From NCBI RefSeq assembly GCF_005889715.1, contig NZ_VCKW01000077.1, positions 1 through 32,262 of the forward strand: a stretch of DNA of 32,262 nucleotides, in the 5' to 3' direction. Under the pieces are notes generated by a model that was given only the letters and a program-made list of their open reading frames with translations, did not search any database and had not been told where the DNA came from. Positions 14,931-22,849 of this stretch are shown in pieces; within the stretch, counting starts at the first letter, position 1; each line of letters starts with the position of its first letter. The translations under genes were made by a program, and so were the position numbers. Source of the DNA: Actinomadura soli (lineage in GTDB: Bacteria > Actinomycetota > Actinomycetes > Streptosporangiales > Streptosporangiaceae).

Positions 14931-15806
14931 ATGACCTCGGCGACGATCAAGATCGGCCGGACGCGGGTGTCGCACGTCAGCGACGGGGTGGCCCGGGGGC
15001 CGCGCCGGTACTGGTTCACCGGCGCCGACCCGGCCGAGTGGATGCCCGCCGTCGGCGTGACCGAGCCCGACGCGCCGTTCACGGTGACGTTCGGCGGGTT
15101 CGTCGTCACGGGCGACGGCCATGTCACCGTGGTCGACGCGGGCTACGGCCACCGCGCGCACGAGATCCCCGGCCTGGCGGGCGCGGGCGGGATGCCCGCC
15201 GCGATGGCCGCGCTGGGCATCGAGCCGGGCGACGTGGACCAGGTCGTGCTGACCCACCTCCACGCCGACCACTGCGGCTGGCTGACCAAGGACGACGAGG
15301 GCTCCCTCACGTTCCCGGACGCGACCGTCCTCGTCCACGAGCGCGAGTTCGCCTACTGGACGAGCGACGAGGTCGACGCCATCGCGTTCAACGGCAAGGT
15401 GTCCGGCGAGGTCCGTGCCCGCCTCCGCGCCGTCAAGGACGCCGGGCGCCTGCACACCTACGAAGGCGAACTCCGCCTGTCGGACGCGATGACCGTCCTG
15501 CCGACCCACGGCCACACCCCCGGCCACGTGTCGGTGATGGTCGCGGACGGCGGCGAAGCGGCGATCCTCGCGGGCGACGTCCACCACCATCCCGTGCACG
15601 TGGACCACCCGTGCTGGCTGCCGTCCGTCGAGTACGCGCCCGCGGAGTCGACGCGCAGCCGCGAGCGCGTCGCCGCCCTCGCCGCCGACCGCAACGCGAA
15701 GATCCTCGCCCCGCACTTCCCTGTCCCGACCATCGTCAACGTAGACCGCACCCCGGACGGCCGCGTGCGGAGCACCGCGAGCCACAACGTGGAGGACGCG
15801 ACATGA
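14931..15806 (+). CDS. Metallo-beta-lactamase-fold hydrolase
   Basis: A 291-residue cytoplasmic enzyme with a complete binuclear metal site: HLHADH at 109-114 (His109, His111, Asp113, His114), His199 in GHTPGH, Asp216 in LAGDVHHH and a late His in LAPHFP. The spacing fits the lactonase-like (AHL lactonase/quorum-quenching, AttM-type) branch that opens lactones or hydrolyses thioesters. The family usually has 250-310 residues. ATG 14931 has AAGGGAACGGG upstream, and the stop overlaps the next start (ATGA at 15803-15806), so the two are translated together. In a catabolic operon it most likely opens a lactone intermediate; the substrate is inference. Confidence 0.9.
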   Translation: MTSATIKIGRTRVSHVSDGVARGPRRYWFTGADPAEWMPAVGVTEPDAPFTVTFGGFVVTGDGHVTVVDAGYGHRAHEIPGLAGAGGMPAAMAALGIEPGDVDQVVLTHLHADHCGWLTKDDEGSLTFPDATVLVHEREFAYWTSDEVDAIAFNGKVSGEVRARLRAVKDAGRLHTYEGELRLSDAMTVLPTHGHTPGHVSVMVADGGEAAILAGDVHHHPVHVDHPCWLPSVEYAPAESTRSRERVAALAADRNAKILAPHFPVPTIVNVDRTPDGRVRSTASHNVEDAT

Positions 15807-16360
15807 CCGGAACCGACCCGCGCATCGGCCCCATCGACGTGGACGCCTACCACCGGCTCGAACGCGAGCTGTTCGGCGACGACGCCCTGACCGGCACGGC
15901 CCACGTGTCCCGCACCTGGGCGCACAGCCCCGGCCTGATGAAGGCGCAGCGGCCGCTGCAGACGTACCTGCTCGGCCAGTCACCGCTCCCCGCCCGCGAC
16001 CGCGAGCTGGCCATCCTCCGGGTCGCCTGGCTGAGCCGCTGCGAGTACGCCTTCGGCCAGCACGTCCGGATGGGCGGTGCCGCCGGGCTGACCCCCGAGG
16101 AGATCGACCGCGTCCCGCACGGTCCCACCGCCGACGGCTGGACGGAGTTCCAGTCGACCCTCCTCCACGCGGTCGACGAACTGCACGCCCGCGGCCGCCT
16201 GACCGACCCGACCTGGACGGCCCTGGCCGGAACCTACGACGACGCCCAGCTCCTGGACCTCATCGCCGTCATCGGCCGCTACTGGACGGTCGCCGCGATG
16301 CTCAACACGATCAACGTCCATCCGGAACCCGGCCTCCCCACCTTCCCGCCCGCCGGATAG
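15803..16360 (+). CDS. Carboxymuconolactone decarboxylase-like protein
   Basis: A 185-residue all-helical AhpD/CMD-fold protein. The core motif is at about 65-104: RDRELAILRVAWLSRCEYAFGQHV...GLTPEEIDRV, with Glu68, Cys80, Glu81 and His87. The AhpD redox CxxC is absent (only Cys80), so it is closer to the decarboxylase/unknown CMD branch than to a peroxidase. These proteins act on protocatechuate-type lactones or have unknown roles in aromatic catabolism. It starts inside the hydrolase stop (ATGA) and is the last gene of the tight group; the aldehyde dehydrogenase begins about 100 bases later with its own ribosome site. Confidence 0.85.
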   Translation: MTGTDPRIGPIDVDAYHRLERELFGDDALTGTAHVSRTWAHSPGLMKAQRPLQTYLLGQSPLPARDRELAILRVAWLSRCEYAFGQHVRMGGAAGLTPEEIDRVPHGPTADGWTEFQSTLLHAVDELHARGRLTDPTWTALAGTYDDAQLLDLIAVIGRYWTVAAMLNTINVHPEPGLPTFPPAG

Positions 16361-16404
16361 GGCGGCGGCCCGCACCCGCCAAATACGGACCGACCGCGAG
16401 ACCC

Positions 16405-16438
16405 TTTTCATTCGGTCAAACAATTGATAATCTCAAGG
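16405..16438 (+). promoter_or_regulatory. Candidate promoter of the aldehyde dehydrogenase gene
   Basis: TGATAAT at 16425-16431 is a good extended -10 box; upstream there is only a T-rich CTTTTC, so activation may be needed. A small dyad TCAA-ACAA-TTGA (16416-16427) overlaps the -10 box. A transcript would start near 16438, leaving a leader of about 20 bases to the AAAGGAG site. The enzyme may therefore be controlled apart from the preceding operon. Confidence 0.4.
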
Positions 16439-16457
16439 CGCCCATGAAAGGAGCATC

Positions 16458-17912
16458 ATGGCATTTGCCACGCCTTCGGGCGCCGACTTCTTCGCGTCCT
16501 GGATCGATGGATCGTGGCGCGGAACCGACTCGATGTACCCGGCGATCAACCCCGCCGAGGGCCGTCCATTCGCCGATCTGGCGGCGGCGTCGACCCAGGA
16601 TGTGGACGCCGCCGTCGCCAGTGCCGGGGCGGCCTTCCGCAAGACCCGCGGCGTGCGTCCGGCCACCCGCGCCGAGTGGTGCCGCTCGGCCGCACAGGCG
16701 CTGCTCGCCGCGCACGAGGAGCTCGCCGAGGTGCTCTCCACCGAGCACGGCAAGCCGATCGCCGAGGCCGGCGGCGAGATACTTTTCGCAGTTCGCGGGC
16801 TGGAGATGGCCGCGGAGTCCGTCCTCGCCCAGGGCGGGGAGACACCGCACGTGCAGGACGCGAACAAGCGGGCGATCGTCCGCCGCGAGGGGCTGGGCGT
16901 GTGGGCGGTCATCACCCCGTGGAACTTCCCGGTCAACATCCCGGTGGAGTACATCGGCCCGGCGCTCGCGTCCGGCAACGCCGTCGTGTGGAAGCCGGCG
17001 CCCACCACGGCCGTCGTCGCGGCGAAGTTCCGGGAGATCCTTCTCGCGGCCGATTTTCCGCAGGAATTGCTGCAATTGGTGATCACGAACGAGGTCGCGG
17101 TCGCCGGCCATCTGGTGACGCACCCGGGAATTGTCGCGGTCGGTTTCACCGGCGGCAGCGGGACCGGTCAATCCATCGCCAAATCGGCGTGGGATAAAAA
17201 GCTTCTGCTGGAGCTGGGTGGAAACTCGCCCATCGTGGTCCTCGGTGACGCCGACCTCGACATCGCCGCGGCGGCGATCTCCAACGCGGCGTTCTGGAAC
17301 GCCGGCCAGGTGTGCAGCGCCGCCGGCAAGGTGCTGGTTGCGGCGTCGTGCGCGGACGAGCTCACCCAGATGCTCGCGAAGCGGGCCGCGGACACGGTGC
17401 TCGGGTCCCCGCTGGATCCCGGGGTCACGATGGGACCGGTCCACATGGAGGCCAGCATCGCCCGCTACGACCGGCTGATCGGCGACGCCCGCGAGCGCGG
17501 CGCGGACGTCGTGGCCGGTGGCGAGCGGGTCCAGGGCCGGGACGGCTTCTTCTTCCCGCCCACCGTCGTCACCTCCGTCGGCCGCGACGCCGCCCTCTTC
17601 ACCGAGGAGACCTTCGGCCCGGTCGCCTCGCTGTCGGTCTTCGACGACGAGGACGACATGGTCGAGGCCGCGAACGCCGGTGACTTCGGGCTCGTCGGCT
17701 CGCTGTTCACGACCGACGTCTCCAAGGCGTTCCGGCTGGGCGAGCTCATCGACTGCGGGCTGGTGGTGGTCAACGACACCTCCAACTTCTGGGAGTACAG
17801 CCTGCCGTTCGGCGGCGCGGCCGGACGGCGGTCCGGGCGCGGGCGGCTCGGCGGCCGCTGGGTCATCGACGAGTTCAGCCAGGTCAAGACCCTCGCGATC
17901 GACGTCCGCTGA
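16458..17912 (+). CDS. NAD(P)-dependent aldehyde dehydrogenase
   Basis: A 484-residue enzyme of normal family length. All key residues are visible: Asn156 in TPWNFP, Lys179 in WKPAP (cofactor), the FTGGSGTG loop (230-237), general base Glu252 in LELGGNSP, nucleophile Cys286 in NAGQVCSAAG, and EETFGP. It oxidises an aldehyde to the acid; the succinate-semialdehyde/benzaldehyde-type class is likely, the substrate unknown. The ATG at 16458 has AAAGGAG. Bases of about 17040-17220 use more A/T-ending codons than the surroundings. It converges with the CoA-transferase, 13 bases away. Together they suggest aldehyde to acid to CoA-ester processing within the locus. Confidence 0.94.
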   Translation: MAFATPSGADFFASWIDGSWRGTDSMYPAINPAEGRPFADLAAASTQDVDAAVASAGAAFRKTRGVRPATRAEWCRSAAQALLAAHEELAEVLSTEHGKPIAEAGGEILFAVRGLEMAAESVLAQGGETPHVQDANKRAIVRREGLGVWAVITPWNFPVNIPVEYIGPALASGNAVVWKPAPTTAVVAAKFREILLAADFPQELLQLVITNEVAVAGHLVTHPGIVAVGFTGGSGTGQSIAKSAWDKKLLLELGGNSPIVVLGDADLDIAAAAISNAAFWNAGQVCSAAGKVLVAASCADELTQMLAKRAADTVLGSPLDPGVTMGPVHMEASIARYDRLIGDARERGADVVAGGERVQGRDGFFFPPTVVTSVGRDAALFTEETFGPVASLSVFDDEDDMVEAANAGDFGLVGSLFTTDVSKAFRLGELIDCGLVVVNDTSNFWEYSLPFGGAAGRRSGRGRLGGRWVIDEFSQVKTLAIDVR

Positions 17913-17925
17913 CCGATCCCGTTGA

Positions 17926-20232
17926 TCATCGGGGCGGCTCCGCCCCGCCGGTGAGGCTCAGGTCCGCAAGGACCGCCTCCTGGTCCTGACCGAGGGCCGG
18001 AGAGGGAGCCGGATCCGGCGGGGCGTGGCCGCGCATCGTGAACGGGAACCCCTTGCGGCGGGAGTCGCCGTCGCCCAGGAAGACCCGCCGCTCGCGGAAC
18101 CGCGGTTCGCGCCCGCGTTCGGCGGCCGGGAGCACCGGCGCGTTCGCCACTCCCGCCTCGGTCAGGGCCTGGACGCATTCCGCGCGGGAACGGGCGCGCG
18201 TCCACATCCCGATCAGGTCGTCCACGTGAGCCTCGTGCTCCCACCACCACTCCTCGGATCTCCCCGCCAGCTCGTCGGGCGCGACGAGGGCCGCCAGCGC
18301 GTCCCGTTCGGCCTGGCTGTGGCACGCGACCGCGACCCACTGGCCCTTGCCCGAGCAGGGGTAGACGTCGTGCGGCGTGCTGCCGGGGCGGCGGTTGCCG
18401 GTGGGCACGGGCAGCGCGCCCGTCGCCGCGTACCCGGCGATCCGGTCGGCGAGGGTCCAGCTGATCAGCTCGCGCTGCGAGACGTCCAGGTGGACGCCCC
18501 GGACGCCGCGGTCCAGGCAGTACGCGACGAGGGCGGCGCCGAAGAGCGACGCCGCCTGGTCGGGGTAGTTGACCTCGCCGGACGACCACATCGGCCCGCC
18601 GTGCGGGTACCCCGTCACCGAGGCCAGCCCCGACAGGAGGTCGAGCGTCGACCCGTACGACCTGTGTCCGGCCTCCGGGCCGTCCTGCCCCTGGCTGGAC
18701 AGGGAGAGGTAGACGAGCCGCGGGTTCACCGCGCGCAGCGTCTCGAAGTCGGCCCCGAGCCGCTTGGTCACGCCCACGGTGAAGTTCTCGATCACGACGT
18801 CCGCGCGGGCGGCCAGCCGGTGCAGCGCCTCCCGCCCGGCGTCGGTCTTGAGCTCCAGCACCACGCCCAGCTTGCCCGCGTTGTTGGACTCGAACATGGG
18901 CGAGACGTCGTGGCCGTTCGCGCCCGGGGCCTGGCCCGCCACCGGCCATTGCCGGAACGGGTCCGGATGGCCCGCCGACTCGACCTTGATCACCGTGGCG
19001 CCGTAGTCGGCGAGAAGGCGTCCGGTGGCCGCGCCCGCCGTGATCGTCCCGAGGTCGAGCACGGTCACGCCCGCGAGCGGCGCCCCCGAACCGTTCCGAG
19101 ACATCGACCGTGCCCCCCGGTCGGAGTGCTCCCACGCCGGGTCACCGTCACCGAGCACCGGCGGCGGCCCGGAACGCCATGGCAGCCCCTCGGCGCGGGC
19201 CGGGGGCCCGACCAGGGCGGCCGTTCTGCCGTCCTGCCGCGCCCCGCGGAAGAAATCGCGCGCGCGGTACTGCGGGTCGCGGAGCAGGTCGCCCAGGTCG
19301 GCGCAGAAGCCGACGGCGAGCCCGAGCGCCTGCGCGCGCTCGTAGACCGTCCGCTTGGGCAGGCGTGCCGCCCACCTCTCGATCACCGGCCACCCCCGCT
19401 CCGGGCCCGGGAGGGGGACGGGGGGCGGCGACGGCTCGCTGACGAGCCCGATCAGCAGATCCCACTGGTCGGGGTGGAAGATGACGCCGACCCAGCCGTC
19501 GGCCGCGCGGACGATCCGCCACTGCCCCGCGGTGGCCCCCGTGCGCGTCGGCGCGGTGCCGGCGACGGCGGTCTCGACGTCGCTCTTCCAGTCGATGTAC
19601 GCGGCGACGTCGCACAGGGCGACATCGACGACGTCTCCCTGCCCGCCGTGCGCGCGGCGGCGGAGCGCGAGCATGCCGCCGAGGAGGCCCGCGAAGGCGG
19701 CGGCGTGCGCCGCCTGTTCCCCGCCGAGGCTCAACGGGGCACGGTCCGGCTCACCGATCATCGAAGCGAGGCCGCCGAGGCATTCGGCGAGCAGGCTGTC
19801 TGCGGGGTGGTCCGAGCGCGGGTCGTCGAGGCCCGCCGCCGTGATGCTCACGGCGACGAGCTCCGGCCAGGCGCGGCGGATCTCCGGCGCGGTCAGGCCG
19901 GCGGCCCGTGCCCGGGTGGGGCCGAGGTCGGTGAGCAGCAGGTCGGCACGGTCCAAAAGGTGGTGCAGCGCCGTCCGGCCGTCCGCCGCGTCCAGGTCGA
20001 CGACCACGCTGCGCTTGTCCGCGCCGAGGCTGGAGAAGGCGAAGCCGACGCCGTGCTCGTCCAGGGGTCCCCGCGTTCTCAGCGCGTCCCCGCCGGGCGG
20101 CTCGCACAGGATCACGTCGTGTCCCAGCCCGGCCAGGAGCCGGCCGCAGACCTTCGCGGCCACGCCGCTGGAAAGCTCCACGACCCGCAGCGCCGGGGCC
20201 GGGACGGGCCGCTCCTCGTCTGGTCGTGCCAT
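17926..20232 (-). CDS. Two-headed class III (CaiB/BaiF) CoA-transferase
   Basis: A 768-residue single frame with two CaiB/BaiF domains (about 1-375 and 385-768), each beginning with the LAD/LAG-GHDVI or GATVIKVE nucleotide-binding pattern. Normal family III enzymes are about 400 residues and act as interlocked dimers, so this is a built-in dimer. The C-terminal half keeps an Asp at the usual catalytic place (NYPDQAASLFG); in the N-terminal half the matching stretch reads LGGEQAAHAAAF, with no Asp. One active head is likely. The enzyme would move CoA between an acyl-CoA donor and a carboxylate intermediate. ATG 20232 lies three bases after the amidohydrolase stop; I see no strong ribosome site there, suggesting coupling. 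An internal ATG precedes the second domain, but no stop separates the halves. Confidence 0.9.
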   Translation of the reverse strand: MARPDEERPVPAPALRVVELSSGVAAKVCGRLLAGLGHDVILCEPPGGDALRTRGPLDEHGVGFAFSSLGADKRSVVVDLDAADGRTALHHLLDRADLLLTDLGPTRARAAGLTAPEIRRAWPELVAVSITAAGLDDPRSDHPADSLLAECLGGLASMIGEPDRAPLSLGGEQAAHAAAFAGLLGGMLALRRRAHGGQGDVVDVALCDVAAYIDWKSDVETAVAGTAPTRTGATAGQWRIVRAADGWVGVIFHPDQWDLLIGLVSEPSPPPVPLPGPERGWPVIERWAARLPKRTVYERAQALGLAVGFCADLGDLLRDPQYRARDFFRGARQDGRTAALVGPPARAEGLPWRSGPPPVLGDGDPAWEHSDRGARSMSRNGSGAPLAGVTVLDLGTITAGAATGRLLADYGATVIKVESAGHPDPFRQWPVAGQAPGANGHDVSPMFESNNAGKLGVVLELKTDAGREALHRLAARADVVIENFTVGVTKRLGADFETLRAVNPRLVYLSLSSQGQDGPEAGHRSYGSTLDLLSGLASVTGYPHGGPMWSSGEVNYPDQAASLFGAALVAYCLDRGVRGVHLDVSQRELISWTLADRIAGYAATGALPVPTGNRRPGSTPHDVYPCSGKGQWVAVACHSQAERDALAALVAPDELAGRSEEWWWEHEAHVDDLIGMWTRARSRAECVQALTEAGVANAPVLPAAERGREPRFRERRVFLGDGDSRRKGFPFTMRGHAPPDPAPSPALGQDQEAVLADLSLTGGAEPPR
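17931..17946 (+). terminator. Hairpin at the ALDH/CoA-transferase junction
   Basis: GGGGCG (17931-17936) pairs with CGCCCC (17941-17946) around a four-base loop. It begins 18 bases after the ALDH stop and lies inside the last codons of the convergent CoA-transferase gene. It could stop ALDH transcripts. Confidence 0.35.
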
Positions 20233-20235
20233 CGG

Positions 20236-21129
20236 CTAGCGCGCCGTTTCGGTGGTGCCCGGGTCGGTGCGCTCCCATTCGAAGCCGCCCTCCGGACGGG
20301 GCCAGTTCAGCACCGTGGCCGCCGTCCGGCCGAGCATCCAGACCTTGTCCTCCTCGCTGAGGAAGTCGAGCGTGCACCGGACGTGGTCGAGGTTCTCCCG
20401 CCAGGTCGCGCCGCGCACCCGCGTCGTGTCCGAGGCCCACATGAGCCGCTGCGGCCCGTACGCGTCGTACACGCGGCGCAGCGTCGGGGTCAGCGACGGG
20501 TAGGGGTACGGCTCGGACGTGTAGTCGGGGATCGCGGAGTACTTCATGTAGACGTTCGGGTACTTCACCAGCGGGAAGATGTCGTCGATGTGCGCCCAGA
20601 GGTCCTGGGTGTCAGGGTCGCCGATGATCAGGCCCATGTGGTCGACGATCAGCCGGAGGTCGGGGTGGCGCTCCGCGATAGCGGCGACCTTGCGGACCTC
20701 GGGGCCGTAGATCAGCAGCATCAGCGGGATGCCGAGCCGTTCCGCGGCCTCCCAGAACCACGGGAACGTGTCGACGTCGATCCAGTCGCGTCCGCGGAAG
20801 TCGGGGTAGCTCATCCGGATGCCGCGCATCCACGGGTCGTCGAACCAGCGCTCGATGCGCTCCCGGTCCGGATCCCACAGGTTGAACCGGCCCATCACGC
20901 CGAACCGGCCCGGGTGCTCCGCGGCCCAGCCGAGCGCCGGGGTGTTGTCGTCCCCCGCCCAGATGGCCGGGACGATCGCCACGGCGTCGATGCCGAGCTC
21001 GTCCATCCTGGGCAGGATCTGCTTCGGCGTGGACTCCGGTTTCCCGGTGTAGGTCTCGCCGATGTCCGGCCAGGGCCGGTCCGGGGTGTCGGGCAGGAAC
21101 ATGTGGATCTGGGTGTCGAGAATGAACAC
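20236..21129 (-). CDS. Amidohydrolase-2 family protein with an altered metal site
   Basis: A 297-residue TIM-barrel protein of the ACMSD/LigI-type amidohydrolase-2 group. The first strand reads ILDTQIHMF (Asp5, Gln7, His9) where the family has DxHxH, so the first metal His is Gln. Later landmarks remain: VDHMG (His164) and MWASDTTR (Asp234). Members decarboxylate or hydrolyse ring-cleavage products; some, like LigI, work without metal. Here a metal-free lactonase or a decarboxylase with weakened metal binding is possible. The GTG at 21129 has a strong GAGGAGGGG just upstream. It sits 12 bases after the two-repeat barrel gene and three before the CoA-transferase, so it is a core part of this operon. 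Confidence 0.85.
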   Translation of the reverse strand: MFILDTQIHMFLPDTPDRPWPDIGETYTGKPESTPKQILPRMDELGIDAVAIVPAIWAGDDNTPALGWAAEHPGRFGVMGRFNLWDPDRERIERWFDDPWMRGIRMSYPDFRGRDWIDVDTFPWFWEAAERLGIPLMLLIYGPEVRKVAAIAERHPDLRLIVDHMGLIIGDPDTQDLWAHIDDIFPLVKYPNVYMKYSAIPDYTSEPYPYPSLTPTLRRVYDAYGPQRLMWASDTTRVRGATWRENLDHVRCTLDFLSEEDKVWMLGRTAATVLNWPRPEGGFEWERTDPGTTETAR

Positions 21130-21141
21130 GCCTCCCCCTCC

Positions 21142-21915
21142 TCAAGGTTGCCGGGCGGTCGTTCCGTTCGGCGGCGCCGCCCGTGGAATGAACGAGACGT
21201 GCCGGTACCAGAGCCGCCACGGCGTCGTCTTCCTGGTCCAGGAGGCGGGCCCCGGGGTCCAGGCATTCGACGCGATCAATGTGCGCAGCGTCGCGCGGGC
21301 CTGCGCGTCGGTGCCGTCCGCCTGCTCGTAGACGGCGAGGTAGCGCGGGCAGCCGGGGTCCGGATGCTCCAGTGCGCGCCGCACCTCGTACCTGGTCCCC
21401 CGGCTGAAGCCGCCGATGGCCGTCGCCTCCGGCATGTGGACGCCGGTGTAGAACTCGTCGAACTCGGCCAGCTCGTCGCCGGCGTCCGCGGGCGGGTCGA
21501 TCCCGATGATGTAGATCGAACCTGGGGTGCCCGTCGAGGGCCCGGTCTCCGCGACCTTCTCGTAGACCACCCGCCAGCGATGGGTGAGCAGGTCCGGCCA
21601 GAGCGGCGGGTCGTCGCTGTAGGGGGGACGGGTCCCCCCGGGCGCGGTCGTTCCGGCGAGGTACTCGGCGATGGCCTGCTCGCTCTCGGCCTCGTAGGCC
21701 GCCAGGTACGCCCCGCCGAAGTCGCCCCGCTCGTCCGGCACCTGGAGGGCGTAGCGATGGGCCCCCACGAAGCCCGGATACCTCGCGAGGACCTCGGGGA
21801 CGTGCGTCTCGTCGTAGAAGCGGTTGAACCGCGCGACGTCGGCCGGGTCCGAGCCGGCGAAGTCGAGGGCGATCCAGTACAGGAATCTGTTCGAGAAGGG
21901 TGCGTGCGCGCTCAT
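21142..21915 (-). CDS. Two-repeat dimeric alpha/beta-barrel protein (EthD/DUF4286-like), second paralogue
   Basis: A 257-residue protein built like the one at 14227: two halves, each with the FY-x3-H-x-PE motif (FYDETHVPEVL near residue 36, FYTGVHMPEAT near 156), each followed by a GFxxxxRY strand. The shared motif spacing and the C-terminal PG...W element show common descent. ATG at 21915 is chosen for GGGAGG seven bases upstream; an earlier in-frame start lacks one. It is the second gene after the gntR regulator (34-base gap). Having one paralogue in each opposing operon ties the two halves of the locus together. Function is unknown. Confidence 0.78.
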   Translation of the reverse strand: MSAHAPFSNRFLYWIALDFAGSDPADVARFNRFYDETHVPEVLARYPGFVGAHRYALQVPDERGDFGGAYLAAYEAESEQAIAEYLAGTTAPGGTRPPYSDDPPLWPDLLTHRWRVVYEKVAETGPSTGTPGSIYIIGIDPPADAGDELAEFDEFYTGVHMPEATAIGGFSRGTRYEVRRALEHPDPGCPRYLAVYEQADGTDAQARATLRTLIASNAWTPGPASWTRKTTPWRLWYRHVSFIPRAAPPNGTTARQP

Positions 21916-21949
21916 CCGACGGCCTCCCACCGGCGTCCGCCCGGGGCCG

Positions 21950-22633
21950 TCATGCTCCCGAGGCTCGTTCTTCTTCCAGCTTGGCGATGGCCGCGAGCGC
22001 CGCCTCCTTCGCGGCGTCCACGTGGCACCGGGCGAGCTGGGCGGCGCGGTCGGCGTCCCGGTCGGTGATCGCCGCGACGAGGTCGAGATACTCCTGCGCG
22101 GATCTCTCCCGGCGCCCGGGAATGCTGAGCGACAGGCGGCGCAGCGCGTGGATGCGGGCGTGCAGCGGCGCGAGGGTGGCCTCCAGCAGGGCGTTTCGCG
22201 CCCCCGCCAGCAGCAGCTCGTCGACCCGGTGGATCGAGGAGAGCTGGTCGTCCTCGCTCTTGCCCGGCCGCGTGAGCTTGACCAGTTCGAGGACCTCGGC
22301 GTCCGTCGCGCGCTGGACGAAGAGCGACGCGGCCTCGGACTCCAGCGCCGCGCGCACCTCGTAGAGCTGCCGGACGTCGTCGCTCCCGAGCACTGCCACC
22401 CGCACGCCCCGCCGCCCCGACGTCTCGACGAGGCCCAGCGTCTGGAGATGGCGGACCGCCTCGCGGATCGAGGTCCGGCTCACGCCGGTGAGCTCCATGA
22501 GCTCGCGCTCGGTGAGCCGGCGGCCCGGGGACAGCGTGCCTTCGAGGATGGCCTCCCGGACCCTGCGCACGACGAGCTGCGGGACGGTCTCCGCAGGGCG
22601 GTCGATCCGCAGGTCCGGTCCGGGCTCCGACAT
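21950..22633 (-). CDS. GntR-family (FadR subfamily) transcriptional regulator
   Basis: A 227-residue regulator: winged helix-turn-helix at about 15-80 (LTERELMELTGVSRTSIREAVRHL, GLVET wing) and an all-helical FCD effector domain (about 85-215). FCD domains usually bind metal through three His and an Asp that also contact a carboxylate effector. Here only the last His (204, in CHVDAA) is plainly kept; the middle ones read DE and EY, so effector binding may be metal-free. It heads the minus-strand operon and is divergent from the ABC importer. Its own -10 lies inside a dyad that shares a 13-mer with two sites on the importer side, implying autoregulation and control of uptake. ATG 22633 has GAGGAG six bases upstream. 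Confidence 0.93.
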   Translation of the reverse strand: MSEPGPDLRIDRPAETVPQLVVRRVREAILEGTLSPGRRLTERELMELTGVSRTSIREAVRHLQTLGLVETSGRRGVRVAVLGSDDVRQLYEVRAALESEAASLFVQRATDAEVLELVKLTRPGKSEDDQLSSIHRVDELLLAGARNALLEATLAPLHARIHALRRLSLSIPGRRERSAQEYLDLVAAITDRDADRAAQLARCHVDAAKEAALAAIAKLEEERASGA

Positions 22634-22650
22634 GCTGACTCCTCGATTTT

Positions 22651-22672
22651 GTATGACGTAAGTTAGTCATAC
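22651..22672 (-). promoter_or_regulatory. Operator dyad over the gntR -10 box
   Basis: GTATGAC (22651-22657) and GTCATAC (22666-22672) form a perfect inverted repeat with an eight-base spacer. On the minus strand TTGACC (22689-22684) and TAACTT (22665-22660) are 18 bases apart, and the -10 box is the spacer of the dyad. A bound repressor would block RNA polymerase directly. The start would be near 22653, leaving a short leader to the ATG at 22633. Confidence 0.65.
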
Positions 22673-22799
22673 GCTTTGAACGGGGTCAACCTCCACGGAG
22701 CGCACCGGCACGGTAGCCCTACGCCTAAATCGCTGGTCAGACGCGGCCGCTGGGGACAACTCAGCACACCTTGTCCGGTTTAGATATTGACGTGGCATA

Positions 22800-22849
22800 G
22801 TACGTCTGCTTTGGTACGTCATACAAACTTGCCTAGTACGTCATACAAA
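22800..22849 (+). promoter_or_regulatory. Phased operator repeats upstream of the ABC importer
   Basis: TACGTCATACAAA occurs at 22815-22827 and 22837-22849, exactly 22 bases (about two helical turns) apart, and once on the opposite strand in the gntR dyad (22660-22648). Each importer copy sits in GTACGTCATAC, with the GTA...TAC symmetry of FadR-type GntR sites. A partial GTACGTC is at 22800-22806. Confidence 0.65.

Noticed and set aside
18025..22068. A plus-strand open frame of about 1,347 codons
   Set aside because: It lies opposite the CoA-transferase, amidohydrolase and barrel genes; the product is Arg/Gly/Val-rich with no family character, and it is the usual antisense shadow of high-GC coding DNA.
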